A stretch of 64,000 nucleotides of DNA from Trichomonas vaginalis G3 (GCF_026262505.1 NC_067206.1:28597896-28661895), one strand, 5' to 3'; counted from the stretch's first letter, positions 12,101 to 21,978 are shown. The notes: generated by a model from the sequence alone, not told the origin. Made by a program: numbers and translations.

Positions 12101-12994
12101 ATTGTTGCTCCTTCAAATGAATCTAAAGAGAAAGTCATTGAATTCATGAACAAATTTGGTGTTGCAAGAGATACACAATCTGTTACAGAAGAAGATGACA
12201 AATATCCAGCATGTTTCGGTGATGAAATTCTTTGCCATGAAGATCCATCATTGCAATCAAAGACAAACATCAATATGTTCCTTGATATCAACACTGTTGT
12301 TTCTCGTCCTATTTGCCTTGAATGCGCTAAAGAAACAATCAAAAACAATCTTGGAACAATTGTTGATGGCAAAGGCAACATCAAGATCCAAGATGTACTT
12401 GGAAACGCAGAATTTGTTGAGATCTATCAATTCTATGACACAGAAGCAGATAATGCTGGAATAAATCTTTGGCCATTCGTTCCATTTGGACACTTGATGT
12501 GGACATTGCTTTCTTCAACAATTTCACACAAAGAAACAAAAGCATACATCACCACACAAGCTGCACGTGTTTTCCACAAATCTTCAAAGATTACATTTTG
12601 TCCTGTACATCCTCAAATTTTGATGAAAACAGCTGTATTCCAAACACAAAAATGCACATTTAAATGCTGCCGAATGGAAAAATGTGCCAACTGCAACAAC
12701 TGGCATAGGATTGGAGATTGTAAGAAAGAATTCATTATACCGCCAGGAAATCGCAAATGTCCATACTGTGGAACAGGTGTCGAGAAAACAATTGCATGTA
12801 ATCATTTGAAATGCGTCTGTGGTAAAACATTTTGTTATTACTGTGGAAAGAAGATGGAAGAATGCAAAGTTGCGGATCATCAATGGATGGAAGCCCCTGA
12901 TTATTGCAAATATGTATTGAAGAGAGATGTTACGGATGCAGAACTCAATCGATTTTATAATGACTACCCATATTTAAGACCAAAAAATAATTAA
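6161..12994 (+). CDS. Giant DExH-box helicase with C-terminal RBR-type zinc domain
   Basis: A 2277-residue open frame. Residues 1-40 are polar; residues 41 to ~457 are a NQDGNDKPKK decapeptide repeated 41 times plus a partial unit, highly charged and surely disordered. A DExH helicase core follows: Walker A TGSGKT at 675-680, DEIH at 780-783, SAT near 813, ATNAIESSI near 997-1005 and QRRGRVGR near 1044-1051, the DEAH/RHA order for NTP-driven RNA unwinding. Long helicase-associated and unassigned stretches lead to a Cys/His-rich end (about residues 2165-2260) with CANCNNWH, CPYCGTGVEKTIACNHLKC and CGKTFCYYCG, which fits the last zinc module of RING-IBR-RING ubiquitin ligases. Plants have DEAH helicases fused to RBR domains, a known parallel. 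The likely role is RNA handling linked to ubiquitylation; ligase activity is inferred. The stop lies in TTAAATAAA. Confidence 0.8.
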   Translation: MDDNRLNPNENKTPRKPSENKPKNEQKQGQIKDKSQNPTQNQDGNDKPKKNQDGNDKPKKNQDGNDKPKKNQDGNDKPKKNQDGNDKPKKNQDGNDKPKKNQDGNDKPKKNQDGNDKPKKNQDGNDKPKKNQDGNDKPKKNQDGNDKPKKNQDGNDKPKKNQDGNDKPKKNQDGNDKPKKNQDGNDKPKKNQDGNDKPKKNQDGNDKPKKNQDGNDKPKKNQDGNDKPKKNQDGNDKPKKNQDGNDKPKKNQDGNDKPKKNQDGNDKPKKNQDGNDKPKKNQDGNDKPKKNQDGNDKPKKNQDGNDKPKKNQDGNDKPKKNQDGNDKPKKNQDGNDKPKKNQDGNDKPKKNQDGNDKPKKNQDGNDKPKKNQDGNDKPKKNQDGNDKPKKNQDGNDKPKKNQDGNDKPKKNQDGNDKPKKNQDGNDKPKKNQDGNDKPKKNQDGNDKPKKNQDGNDKPRYDNKQKTGVKQGDDNMSKESSKSNQNKGKFHKQPDNHSISSKVTNADNDIFSIQSKNSRVHEMNLDSFIEASNNLSKFFSAHKQQELMSDWSETKEYFDSALITRFPTETGLIYESIVAIPNYNNTFDKNSDVYKLFFDDVKTTFAAINVFIRFYYEFSGKKYEKEIFSILGKLFNMAFIPPKDDYNYKTVVYPVLTIFSDFSDIKAPIINFKSSTGSGKTRCSPFMYSIIAIQEGLKMPFFIMTQPGMSIIEDKVEDFNIQFQNSVVIETNPYNFIKFYQEEKIVKPVIGLFSPRNLLVVLSLAKKQKINIYERTRFCLDEIHERSVYTDIVISQLAENCTKTQIPKHLMMMSATPDKRVLEVFKRGNVKEIYQLSLNDKFLFPIKDIICEAQQRNNICTIAVNNTIQIINGMVDNPSKRGHIVIFSSGKARISEVKEQLTNKIEAEMKKPVVSDTVSVDSTTSLNQKPKHRFVLLKDADKNFSNPKDFANYLKKAVTDNETLYILPIIFLSYVSPTQKKIAKNDIRGYKNVIKIVIATNAIESSITINNLVAVVDCGLCNMPFFNSQTGITTLREESITHQNQMQRRGRVGRVRPGTYVQIKLKGQVYPENQEPEILTSDISTYVLDLRHIGIQIENLKCLPDKVKNMDSIMNNLKRIGAIDDKGWLTDTGRKLSAFKSFTPFLASSIISTSDLYYNGTVISKLFGALVIHLFSDDLVVNEMSPFLINNFNWKSDIDTILKTFLQMMKEKKPLKDIAIKYGFNQKRASTIVGEMYEACSTLDDSISGNVWQLLSEFYKSHEFVDEFSKNLFTIIEQKSENGIWIKARKCDFATVNNVEFGAEFGFVGNDYIKFQDVDELSVVMKMRPGATTLEVPSKALFLNISHNEDLQINFGSMIHIDHTREQGIKPVAMKIQSYLNTPFLSPMLQGYLDENINDLLKFKMRGRAISADAGDEYFVVTTTTDNSISHLNFIPKNQEIIKLIERGIKILTNLAPFTPQSILLILPYLNCSCILRGYGIDKMDNDIIFFDDPVYKAYQVTKTTLEYLRSKKKYLADQSCNCTIAITGEDMSFSFDPAVDEEEQDSSNLDYVRPHTKKSCDSVFGHKYNYSHLVVLSKDRIPNATEIPWIKKGIYAEYTTETLIAALSANIFRSGVQIRYTPWINLYPHGANVNIKGTLPRIDQRDADLYASKEPMGRLINMYEMGCVKGQDLIQNVDLQDFEVTGSCDFGKSIGLYFKMQRENTLISLAEMRNILSMIRNRQFAQIKNMTINNLLKNENILSHLIAIAELFEQNYENIRFSDNCITIGIKNPLDVNKDVKNLEQILQCFNINHIEVVPVFQISIFHLREYKMDKDQFVKEIDSVLKRFGKIVINRCEYKELKTAGSRRSYKFGSVNISVCSTTFLGPIVSLIKEKLIKNRYATVRVPDSIVPKFVNSNKEIIKTLIEYFNEHKLNIKREGYRYIGSEKDVMEAEKLFVNDPPKIPVTIVDIAANYNVNLLEIAIRRNRRSWKISKISRIIVAPSNESKEKVIEFMNKFGVARDTQSVTEEDDKYPACFGDEILCHEDPSLQSKTNINMFLDINTVVSRPICLECAKETIKNNLGTIVDGKGNIKIQDVLGNAEFVEIYQFYDTEADNAGINLWPFVPFGHLMWTLLSSTISHKETKAYITTQAARVFHKSSKITFCPVHPQILMKTAVFQTQKCTFKCCRMEKCANCNNWHRIGDCKKEFIIPPGNRKCPYCGTGVEKTIACNHLKCVCGKTFCYYCGKKMEECKVADHQWMEAPDYCKYVLKRDVTDAELNRFYNDYPYLRPKNN
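6281..7536 (+). repeat. 30-bp minisatellite in coding sequence, 41 identical units plus a partial
   Basis: The 30-bp unit AATCAAGATGGAAATGATAA + ACCAAAGAAG repeats in frame from 6281; the last unit diverges at 7536. I see no base difference between the 41 full units. Such homogeneity means recent expansion by slippage or unequal exchange (or an assembly expansion). Other frames over it stay open only because the period is a multiple of three. Confidence 0.97.
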
Positions 12995-13084
12995 ATAAAT
13001 TCTTATTTTATTTATTATATATTTACCTACTATAAATTCATCAAGATCATTCAAAAATGAAAAGAAATATTAAACATTAAATTG

Positions 13085-13640
13085 TTCAATGTTACTTATA
13101 GAATGCTCTGAAAAAACGAAATTGGAATTTCTTCAATTAGATTAGGTAACTCAACATAAGATAACCTACCACACTCATAAAACATTGCTTCTCTTAATTG
13201 AACTTTATTATTGCAATGCCATTCGAATGAAATTAAACCCGAACAGAAAACAAAGGATAAACTCCCAAGATATTCTAATCCTGAAAAGTATATGGAACTG
13301 AGTGAAGTGCATCCATAAAAACATCTTTCTCCAATATGTCTAATTTTATTTTTGGCGTAAAGTTATATTTTGTAGAGAAGTGCAATCACTGATGTATTAA
13401 AAATTATTTGTTTAAGATTCAAGCATCATACAAAGGCATCGTGTCCAATGGAAGAGCACTTTCTGACAACAACATTGACAAGAGATATATTTTGTATGTA
13501 CTCCAGCTCTAAAATATTGCCTGTGATGATTTTTATACTTTTCAAAGAATTTTTTTCTTTCAATTGTTGAATTTAACGCCCAGATTCAACAAATACTGCT
13601 GTTTTTGAATACCAATAGCATTGACTATAAAAAAATTTAG
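13085..13640 (-). pseudogene. BspA-like leucine-rich repeat gene remnant
   Basis: On the minus strand the stretch 13090-13290 reads as LRR_5/BspA repeats: YLGSLSFVFCSGLISFEW, then REAMFYECGRLSYVELPNL and EEIPISFF. Further upstream (13400-13640) only scraps such as SSIGHDAFV and LEYIQNISLVNV can be read, with many stops and frame changes. It is a decayed member of the very large trichomonad BspA surface-protein family, without a recognisable start or end. Confidence 0.65.
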
Positions 13641-14360
13641 TCTGATTCACTTTTGATTGTATAATCAAATTGAGGAGAAATAAAGTTACTCTTATTGCAT
13701 CGAAAGATTGCATTTAAATAGTGCCTTATAATTATAGGATTTATTATTAAATGTGAATATTATCGTTATCGGAATTTTTATCAAAAAAGATAGTTGAATT
13801 GTATTTATGATGTAACTTTGTTCTTCTTCGATCATTAAAAAATAAGAGTATTGAATTGAAAGATCTGAAGAAATCTCTTATTTATCATTTTAATCTATCA
13901 ATATAATATACATATGGTCAAATGTCATACTGTAAATGGAAAATGTGTTCAAATAACATACCATTTATTTATCTTTTGAATGGGAAGAAAGCATTTAAAT
14001 GTTTCCCCACTGATTGATGTGATATGGTATCTCTAGGTGATGTTTTGCTAGAAGTTAATGTCATGCTAAAAATTCAAAATATTTAATTACTTAATGGTAA
14101 TTCGAAGTAATTCAATGCTTTTAAAGATCATTGAGTCATGCACAACGAATACATTGATATTTTATATATCTTTTTACTAATTCTTTTGTGGAAAATGGCT
14201 AATTTGATATGTCATCAACTTAAATGTAGTGAATCAACATGGTTTTTTGAAACATTTTTCATTAATTTACGTTATTTTAGTAGGATATTTATGAACAATT
14301 ATGCATCCATGATTCAAAACAGTAAAATTATTAAGAAATAAACTAAAATTATATTTTAAT
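13641..14360. other. AT-rich intergenic stretch, no gene seen
   Basis: About 720 bp with only short chance frames (for example 14138-14341 +). No repeat, RNA gene or domain was recognised. Confidence 0.6.
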
Positions 14361-15777
14361 TCAATCGCTTTCTTGTGGATTCTCCAACTCTGCATCTTCT
14401 TGCTTTATATTTAATTCTATTGTTTGTTTTGGATCAGAATCTTCTTTATCATGTTTCGAATCTGAATTAAAATCACTAAAATTAACATCTTCGAAATCAT
14501 TTGCAAATGCATCATCATTCTCATTATTTTCGTGGTTATCTTCTGTTTGAACAAAAAGTGGATTATCGTGTGTGTTACTAACTGTTGAATTAAATGGGTC
14601 TGTATGCTGGACTGTCTCTTCTTGCATGCTGTACGAGTATTCTGATAAGGAGTTTGTTTCAGCTTTGTTTCTTAACCTATGAATTACAAAGATCAGAACC
14701 AAAATTATGAGAATTAATCCGCAAACAATTCCAATGCAGATGTAAAACTGTTTATGAGTTAAGAATCCAAGAATTAACTTCGAACCCTCTGATGAATCTT
14801 GTTGATTTCCGGGAGGAATTTCATTGGTTGGTTGTTGAGTTTCTTGTGGAGAAGTTGGCACTGGAGTCATAGGGGGTGTTGTCCTCTTTGGAAATGGAAT
14901 AATTGCTTCGCATAATCCAGATTCATAAAATATATAGGTAGTCTCGTTAACTTCATTAGATATCGTATAGTTATTAACGGTAACTGGTCCATGAGTAGAC
15001 ATTACATCTAAAATTACATCTTCGGCTACGAGAATTGAAGCTCTCAGACCTTCAAAAACGGGTTTTGAGTTAAGATTATTGTCTTGTATGATTGTATTTG
15101 TGATTTTAACAATACCATAAGTTCCTCCATTGTTAAAATCTATAATACCATAATTATAAATCAACCCATAATATTAAGATGATGAAGATGGTTCTCTGCT
15201 ACGAGATTGTCGTTATAAATTGTAGAGCATGGGCTTTCGTTATTTCTCATTGTGGAATATGATACTGAAGTTGCTTGATTGTTTTTGATGAAGAGGTTTC
15301 CATAGCTCCAATCAGTTATTTCTCTACGGGTGGCTTTACACGAAGAAATATTCATGTTTGAAGCATATGGGCTACCTGAGAAGAACAAATTTTTACAGGG
15401 ACTTTCGCATTTCACTGCAGAGATGTGAGAAACATTGAATGTTGATGCCAACTTTATTACACAGCATCCACCACTATTGCCTGCGCTGCAATTATAGATG
15501 CAAACAAGTTTGACATTGCAATCCATGTAATACCAAAAGCTAAACGCGCCACCATCCTTAGATTGGCAGGATGTAAACACGCATGCAACTAAATTAACGC
15601 CGCAGTTAGCTGATCCTCTATAAAGATGAATTGCTGATTGAGATGTTTTGTTTCCAATTCCAGAAAACTGGCATTCTAGAAATTGAAGTTCTCTGTAACA
15701 GCCCTATCAATTTTTTCAGCTATGGCAACGCCGGTTTGCTCATATGATGCTGAAAAATGGGTCAGGAAAGTTAACAT
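14361..15777 (-). pseudogene. Membrane-anchored beta-helix surface protein gene, interrupted
   Basis: Read on the minus strand this is a surface protein of trichomonad BspA/Pmp-like style: a start at 15775-15777 giving MLTFLTHFSASYEQTGV, a Cys/Asn-rich ectodomain of short beta-helix rungs (ECQFSGIGN, CIYNCSAGNSGG, YSTMRNNESPCS), a Pro/Thr stalk (PFPKRTTPPMTPVPTSPQE), one transmembrane segment (FYICIGIVCGLILIILVLIF) with HRLRNK after it, and a ~100-residue acidic cytoplasmic tail ending in ENPQESD. The frame shifts near 15685 and again near 15160, so the gene is split into three open stretches. It is either a recent pseudogene or carries two sequencing errors. The stop is TGA with TTAAAA three bases on. 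At ~465 residues it is short for the family. Confidence 0.65.
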
Positions 15778-16290
15778 TAAATTGAGTTGCTTTCAAAAAT
15801 ATTCTGATGTATCATAAACAAGTTTAAGGGTGCGCCCGGGAGGATCATGTAAACTTCAGAATTTAGAACCTTAATTTTTAAGCAATAACTTGGTACCTAA
15901 ATAGGTAGGAAAACTCTAAAAATATCAAAAAATACAACTTGGCTCCATAATAATCCTGTCATTGTGGCTGTTTGTATCCCCTAGTATTTTCCTCTTGAAT
16001 CTCTTTTTCTGTCGAAATTAAATTCAAATCTCAGAAGTAGAAGTGAATAATCGACTTATTACTGCTATTATACGAATAAATAAATTCATTATATTATTTT
16101 TATTTACATAATATCTGTTTGAAGTCCATAATTCTATAAATTTTTCTTCAAAAACATTACAATCTTGATAGTTTTGATACTGTTTAATAGGTTTTTGGCA
16201 CCTTATTTAGTATTTACTACGTATAGAGTCGATCTGAACTTAATTTTCGGAAATTTAAAATATTTATTATAAGTAAAATCTGATTTGAAA
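15778..16290. other. Intergenic stretch left of element 1
   Basis: About 510 bp, AT-rich apart from GGTGCGCCCGGGAGG at 15828-15842. No gene or repeat recognised. It ends in an A-run (16293-16303) that abuts the terminal repeat of element 1. Confidence 0.55.
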
Positions 16291-16303
16291 TTAAAAAAAA
16301 AAA

Positions 16304-16358
16304 GGTAGTGGGGCCTCCAGGCACTTCGTGCCCTCTAGCCCTGAAGATGTTTAGTATA
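16304..16358 (+). repeat. Element 1 left terminal inverted repeat
   Basis: About 55 bp, GGTAGTGGGGCCTCC through TTTAGTATA, preceded by an 11-A run. It contains the mini-palindrome GGCACTTCGTGCC. It differs from the right copy at very few positions. The next ~200 bp (GTCCGGACAAGTAAGGGTCT onward) recur after the left end of element 2. Confidence 0.9.
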
Positions 16359-16570
16359 ACTTTGTCCGGACAAGTAAGGGTCTATCGTCGCTACAGGAAA
16401 AGTTACGGGCGTTCCAAGGAAGTATACTTTGAGAAGCCTTTCCCCCTTATAGAATGAGATAGGACGGTTATTTTACAAAACTGACAACACTTTGACCGAG
16501 TAGTTTTTTGTGCTGAACAAAAAGTGTCATATAAACATCTGTCAAAAACCGCTTTTTAACTTCACTTAAA

Positions 16571-19500
16571 ATGCCACGTAAGCTACGTAAGAATATACGT
16601 AAGAGGAAGGGAGCATTGAAACATCCAATAGTAAAACTGACACCACAACAACAGTTGCAACAACAAATGATGAATGACCCCACTATGTTGCAACAAATGT
16701 CAAGCAACCCTATGCTTTTAAACCGAGTTATTGGTGCACAGAGTGGAGGTTTAAGAGCGGCACTTTTAGCGAAAATGACAGGCTATGGTGGAGCTGCAGA
16801 CGGAACAGCTTATAACCCTCAAAGTCAAATGAATTTGAGTTCACTCAAAAATCAAATAACAGATGTCAAAAAGTCAAACATAGACATACAGAAACAAATA
16901 AGTGAAAACGAAAAGAAACTAGAATATGACAGACACACAAAGAAACTCAATGAGTTAAACGTAGAGAAAAAGAAGAAAGAAGAACAACTGAAAGAACTAA
17001 GTACAGAGGAATATGCGAAAAAAGTGTCAGAAAAAGCAGCAGAAGTAGCAAAAATGGAACAAGATGTTATAAATTTGAAAAACCATACTACTCAATATAA
17101 AGTACTGAAAGATGAAGAAATAAAACAAAAAGCCCTGAAGACATATATGGATAGCGATGAGTATAAAAAAGAAGTTGAAGCAAATGTAAAGGCAGAAAAA
17201 CTTTTACAGTTGCAAAACCAAACCGTACAGTATGAAAACTTAGCACAAGAAAGTAAAAATAACGACGCAGCCATGCAAAAGGCAATGAAAAGCGCAGAAT
17301 ATATAAAAGCTAATAATGACTGGTTAGATGCCCAAGCCAACGCTAAAGCAGCCCAACTTATAGGGTCAATAAGGACAAAAATACAAGCGGATGAAGACAG
17401 TTCAAATGAAGCTTTAATGAATGCTGACTTTAAGAACGCCTTCGAAGCTCTTCATAGTAAGGTGAAACTAGTGAACGACTTCTCATCTGGAAAGAAACTG
17501 AAGTCTGAAGGTTTCGACAAAGAGTTAAGAGAAGTAGCACAAAATATGACGAAAATAACAGATGCAGCAACGAGACAGGCAGTTCAAAGTGCCTATGACG
17601 CCGTTAGAGCAACTGTTGTGGAAAGTCAAGAAAAAGAGTTACAACAGACCAAAACAGACCTAGTAAATGCTTTCTTAAGAACGAAAAGTCAGGTAGGACA
17701 TTATGCTGCAGATGGAACATATGTGCCAGCTGGTGGAACTTATATACCAGCTGGTGGAACTTATATACTAGCTGGTGGAACTTATATACCACCAAACCCT
17801 CCAAGAGAAGCACCTGCACCAGGACTACCTAAAACATTTACATCGTCACATGGACACAGACACAGGCATGCACCAAAACCAACACAACAACCAACACAAC
17901 AACCAACAGTTCAAAACACTGCACCACAACCAACAGTTCAAAATCCAGCACCACAACCAACAGTTCAAAACACTGCACCACAACCAACAGTTCAAAACAC
18001 TGCACCACAACCAACAGTTCAAAACACTGCACCACAAACAGAGCAAGGACATAAAAGAAGTAGAGAACAAGGAAACCAAGAATTCTTAAAAATGCTTAAG
18101 GAAGACTATGGTTACCCAGATACTCTTGACTTTAGTGACAGATATAAAGAAGCTATTAGAAAGTTCAAGGAAGGAAATACTGACCCGAACCTATTTAGCT
18201 TTATGGTTCAGCACCAAATGCGATATAATTTCAAACCTGGAAAATACAAGCTCGCTAAGGGATATGATTTAATAGCATATCATCCAAATGACATGACTGA
18301 ATTTACTCCGAGATATTTGGTGTCAGAGATAAATGATAATTCAACTATCTTCATGAAACGCGTAAAAAATAGAGACGGAACGAAAGAAGAAAGGGTTATG
18401 AATGCGGATGGCTTAAATAGGGAACTTGTTAAAAACGGTCTCGGAATATATGAAATGCCAGCAGATGAGGTACAAGAAACTCCACAGGAAGAAGTTCAGA
18501 TACAACCAGACATGGAAGAAATAGTTCAGCAACAACAGCTAGAAGAGCCTGAAGGAAACGAACAAGTCCCTCCTTTGGAAACTAACTTCACAGAACTAGA
18601 TGAAGATTTGGAACAGCCGAAAAATCTTGACCCTCAACAAGAGTATGCGGAGAATATGGAATCTTTCCAAGAGTCTAAGAAAAATTCAGCTGACATAGTA
18701 GAAGAATATCGAAAAATGTTCGCCGACATACAAAAGACTCCAACATCAGATGAAAATATTCAGCATAGAATGGAAGTACTGAAAGAAAATGTACGCAAAT
18801 ACAACAATCCTTTTTACTTACGACCATATAACGTTCAATCTTTGGCTGAACTCGGTGAAAATAAAAGGTTAAATTTCAACAAAACATATAGAAATGAAAC
18901 ATTGTTTAAAGTTCATTCAGAACCTAACCAATATGGAAACAAACCTACTTTTGTTTCTGCAGACTATGGAACTACAATGAGATGGGGTCATAAAGCTAAT
19001 CCGGATAGGTGGTTCATAAACTTACAACCACAATTCCAAGAAGTTGTAGACGCAATGGAAGTGAATGGTGAACCAGATATAGCTGGTATTTTCAGCGCGG
19101 CTTTAATGCCATTGAAAGATATGAAACATGCAGATATTTTGGACCAGTATGAAATGAACATGGCTGATGGAAATATAACACCTGACGTTCTAGAACATTT
19201 ATCTCAAAGAACTACACAGAACCATAGAGATGGGATATTTGGTGAAGAGTTTAGAAAGAAAGTTAGGGAGATAGAAGGAAGAGAACCTATTGTACATGAC
19301 CTTGCAAACGAAAGTTTACAAAATGTCATAAAAACTTACTTTGCAGACAATGAACTGAGAAGAGATGAATATTTAAGAAAACTCAAATGGACAGTACCAA
19401 ATGAAATGTTAGTATTGAAAAACATGTTCCTTGACAAAATAAAACCAACTACAGAAATAAATGACGCAAGACTGAAACATTGGGTAAAAGCTTTCCCATT

Positions 19501-19834
19501 CACAAAAGATATTATTGGTAACATGGAAAGAAAACCAGAATGGCTACAAAAACATATATTTGGAAACGAGCTTATTCCATATGGACAAGCTCTGTTTGAA
19601 GAGCTTGAACCGGAAACTCAGGAAAGAGTCATGCAAACAATAAGCGAAGACTCAAATACAAACTATGACGAAATCTTTCTAGGATATAGGTTACCTGAGA
19701 TGGGCGACCAGAGCCCAAAGGCAAAAAGGACATGGGAAATTTACAACATACTAGGTGAACATGAGGCAAAGATGCAACAACTTGAAGCAGAGGGCAAGTT
19801 ACCAAAAGCGACACCAAAGAAGAGAGAAGAGTAG
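16571..19834 (+). CDS. Element 1: long Gln-rich coiled-coil protein of unknown function
   Basis: A 1087-residue frame beside the left terminal repeat. It starts with a very basic stretch (MPRKLRKNIRKRKGALKHP), then Gln-rich sequence, a long charged coiled coil (about residues 90-370), short tandem repeats (AGGTYIP around 17715-17790 and PTVQNTAPQ around 17905-18035), and a conserved-looking globular C-terminal half with no motif I recognise. A basic N-terminus and long coil suit a virion core or DNA-associated protein, but that is a guess. The position next to the terminus, and the same position in element 2, shows it is a standard part of this family. Confidence 0.75.
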   Translation: MPRKLRKNIRKRKGALKHPIVKLTPQQQLQQQMMNDPTMLQQMSSNPMLLNRVIGAQSGGLRAALLAKMTGYGGAADGTAYNPQSQMNLSSLKNQITDVKKSNIDIQKQISENEKKLEYDRHTKKLNELNVEKKKKEEQLKELSTEEYAKKVSEKAAEVAKMEQDVINLKNHTTQYKVLKDEEIKQKALKTYMDSDEYKKEVEANVKAEKLLQLQNQTVQYENLAQESKNNDAAMQKAMKSAEYIKANNDWLDAQANAKAAQLIGSIRTKIQADEDSSNEALMNADFKNAFEALHSKVKLVNDFSSGKKLKSEGFDKELREVAQNMTKITDAATRQAVQSAYDAVRATVVESQEKELQQTKTDLVNAFLRTKSQVGHYAADGTYVPAGGTYIPAGGTYILAGGTYIPPNPPREAPAPGLPKTFTSSHGHRHRHAPKPTQQPTQQPTVQNTAPQPTVQNPAPQPTVQNTAPQPTVQNTAPQPTVQNTAPQTEQGHKRSREQGNQEFLKMLKEDYGYPDTLDFSDRYKEAIRKFKEGNTDPNLFSFMVQHQMRYNFKPGKYKLAKGYDLIAYHPNDMTEFTPRYLVSEINDNSTIFMKRVKNRDGTKEERVMNADGLNRELVKNGLGIYEMPADEVQETPQEEVQIQPDMEEIVQQQQLEEPEGNEQVPPLETNFTELDEDLEQPKNLDPQQEYAENMESFQESKKNSADIVEEYRKMFADIQKTPTSDENIQHRMEVLKENVRKYNNPFYLRPYNVQSLAELGENKRLNFNKTYRNETLFKVHSEPNQYGNKPTFVSADYGTTMRWGHKANPDRWFINLQPQFQEVVDAMEVNGEPDIAGIFSAALMPLKDMKHADILDQYEMNMADGNITPDVLEHLSQRTTQNHRDGIFGEEFRKKVREIEGREPIVHDLANESLQNVIKTYFADNELRRDEYLRKLKWTVPNEMLVLKNMFLDKIKPTTEINDARLKHWVKAFPFTKDIIGNMERKPEWLQKHIFGNELIPYGQALFEELEPETQERVMQTISEDSNTNYDEIFLGYRLPEMGDQSPKAKRTWEIYNILGEHEAKMQQLEAEGKLPKATPKKREE
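17712..18040 (+). repeat. In-gene tandem repeats, 21-24 bp and 27 bp
   Basis: Two adjacent arrays inside the long coiled-coil gene: about four units encoding AGGTYIP (GCTGGTGGAACTTATATACC), then five units encoding PTVQNTAPQ (CCAACAGTTCAAAACACTGC). Element 2 keeps the same two arrays with a different number of units. Confidence 0.85.
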
Positions 19835-19997
19835 AACAAAGTGAAAGTAGTGAAGAAGTAACTTCATCTAGTGAAAGTAGTGGCAATGAAGGAAAAAGAA
19901 GAGTTAAAAACTCAGTCAGGAAGAAAGTAAAGCTTGGTCCGAGTGGGTTCTATTATGACACATAAATCCAACTATTCTATATTTTTACCCATATGAA

Positions 19998-21596
19998 ATG
20001 TACGCCGCTCAGAATATAACGCCAACAGTTTTGGATGCCATGAACGGAAATGTTTCCGAATGGTATAACGAATGCGACAATGCCATTAGAAGGTCAGAAA
20101 TAGTTCCTGGAACTTACGAATATACAACTGCTGTTTCTTATGGAAACGTAGGTGAGTTTGGAGAAGGTTCTTCAACAACAGTAGATATTGCTTGCGACAG
20201 GTTTCATATTATTTCTATTGACAACTCATTCTTATACGTGGAACAAGACATTGAAATAAAACCTTCTGCCAAGTTGTCTGACAAGAAAGGTTGCAATGGA
20301 ATTTTCTATGTCGGATACCAATATGCTCCAGAAGTTTTCATGGGATATAAGATATATTCTAACTCTGACTTAGTTCAAACAGTAACATGGGCAAACTATG
20401 AATGGTTCGCTTTGAGAAACTCAGTACAACCACAAGCTAGAGAACAAACAGACCAGTATGCAAATATTGAGAAAATAAGAAGACTTGACCCTAACGTTCC
20501 AGGAGTTTATGTTAACCTTTCTGGACAAACTGCAGCAGCAGTAACCAAAGTAAAACTGAAACTTAGAGTTCCTTTGTCATCTTTCCTCATCTTCAGGTTT
20601 TTAAGATACTTGCCAAACTGGGCAGGAAAAATTTCTATCGAACTTACTCCAAGCAAAAATAACTTAGTCATTGCACCAACACAAGACCCATTCACTATTA
20701 CAGACGTAAAGGGAACAAATCAAACGTCATTCGCCGAATTTTGCAAAGACAAAGTTGACTTAGACTTTGGTTTCTCAAACTTCAACAATGAAGTAAACTA
20801 TTATTTCAATGCTGCTGGAACTGCTTGGGACCCAGTTAAGTTCACATGCGAAAAATTTGAATGCAAGAGAATAGAAAGCAGACTTGCAGTCTATATGTTG
20901 GACCCAGATATTTCAAATGCTTTAGCTGCCAAATATATTGCAGTTCCACTTATGTTCCCTATACACCAAATATCTGTCAAAGACTTTGCAGGTGAAGTTG
21001 GAAACCAAAGTGCTGACCCAGGTGCAAGAACAGATATTGCTTTAACAACTGCAATGAAACATGCAGATACTATGTTTGTACTGTTCAGACGAACTATAAA
21101 TGACTATTCTTGTTTCTACAACCCTGGTATTAAATATCATATAAACATAGATGGCAAATATTATCCAAGAGAAGAATATTCTACATTATGAGGATACAAC
21201 TTGACATTAGATGCTATGAACTTTAACAACAACTTCACAACAACCATTAACCCTGAAATGCAAAGTTCTATTATGCCATATGTGAAAGTATGGACTCATA
21301 CAGGAGGTCAAAAAACTCAATATACAAATGGAGACCGTTCAAACTTTTGGCTTGGCATTCCATTTGCTGACTCAGAAGACTTTATGGGTGGTATTTCAAC
21401 TGTTGGTACTGTACAAATACAATATACTGGTGACAGAGACGGTCCAGATGAACTGAGAGCAAAGAAGTTTACAAAACCAATAGCACTTTTCACGGAAGAT
21501 GCTCTTTTGAAGATTCGTTCGATGAAACCTGCTGGGGCTCCTCAGATTGGCATAACGACAGCTTCCATCGAGCAGATTTTGGCAGCAGGTCAGTAA
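19998..21596 (+). CDS. Element 1: major capsid protein (double jelly roll)
   Basis: Two open stretches of 397 and 131 residues lie one after the other; the gene is broken about once. The sequence has the style of Polinton double-jelly-roll capsid proteins: a strand-rich start, FLYVEQDIEIKPSA, a WxNYEWF stretch, and RVPLSSFLIFRFLRYLPNWA followed by KISIELTPSKNNLVI between the two rolls. The major capsid protein forms the hexon-like shell of Polinton virions. It precedes the penton-like gene and shares its strand, as is common in the family. Confidence 0.75.
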
Positions 21597-21915
21597 GTTG
21601 TTCTTGAACTGACTTCTCTCCGTCAAATATTGACAGTACGCCAGTTTTGACATAATATTGTAAGATAAACTTACCTTTAGAAATATCTGTAAGTTTTGTT
21701 GTTATATTTTTGTCAACGTCAAGAACTTTCACCATTTCAGTTATACCAACTTTCTTTGCTTTATGAAAATATTTTGGTTCAGCAAATATTGCTATTCTAT
21801 AACATTTACCATTGTTTGTATAAAGAACTATTCTGTCAATGTATTTGTATTGTTTGTGTGTTGTAAACTTTGTTCTGCTTCAATTCGAAGAGATACTCGA
21901 ATACGTCCATCTTTT
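21580..21915 (-). pseudogene. Element 1: remnant of a small minus-strand gene
   Basis: Minus-strand pieces such as NNGKCYRIAIFAEPKYFHK and TKLTDISKGKFILQYYVK read as coherent protein. The remnant is broken a few times and its end overlaps the end of the capsid gene. Function unknown. Confidence 0.45.
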
Positions 21916-21978
21916 TATTCTAAGTAAAATGTCATTTCCGAAAAATAGAAGCGTGAGTGTTTCAAAAGGTTTAATGGC

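Noticed and set aside
738-12994. Introns in the host genes
   Set aside because: All three intact gene types read through in single frames, and I saw no trichomonad-type branch/3' splice motif (ACTAACACACAG).
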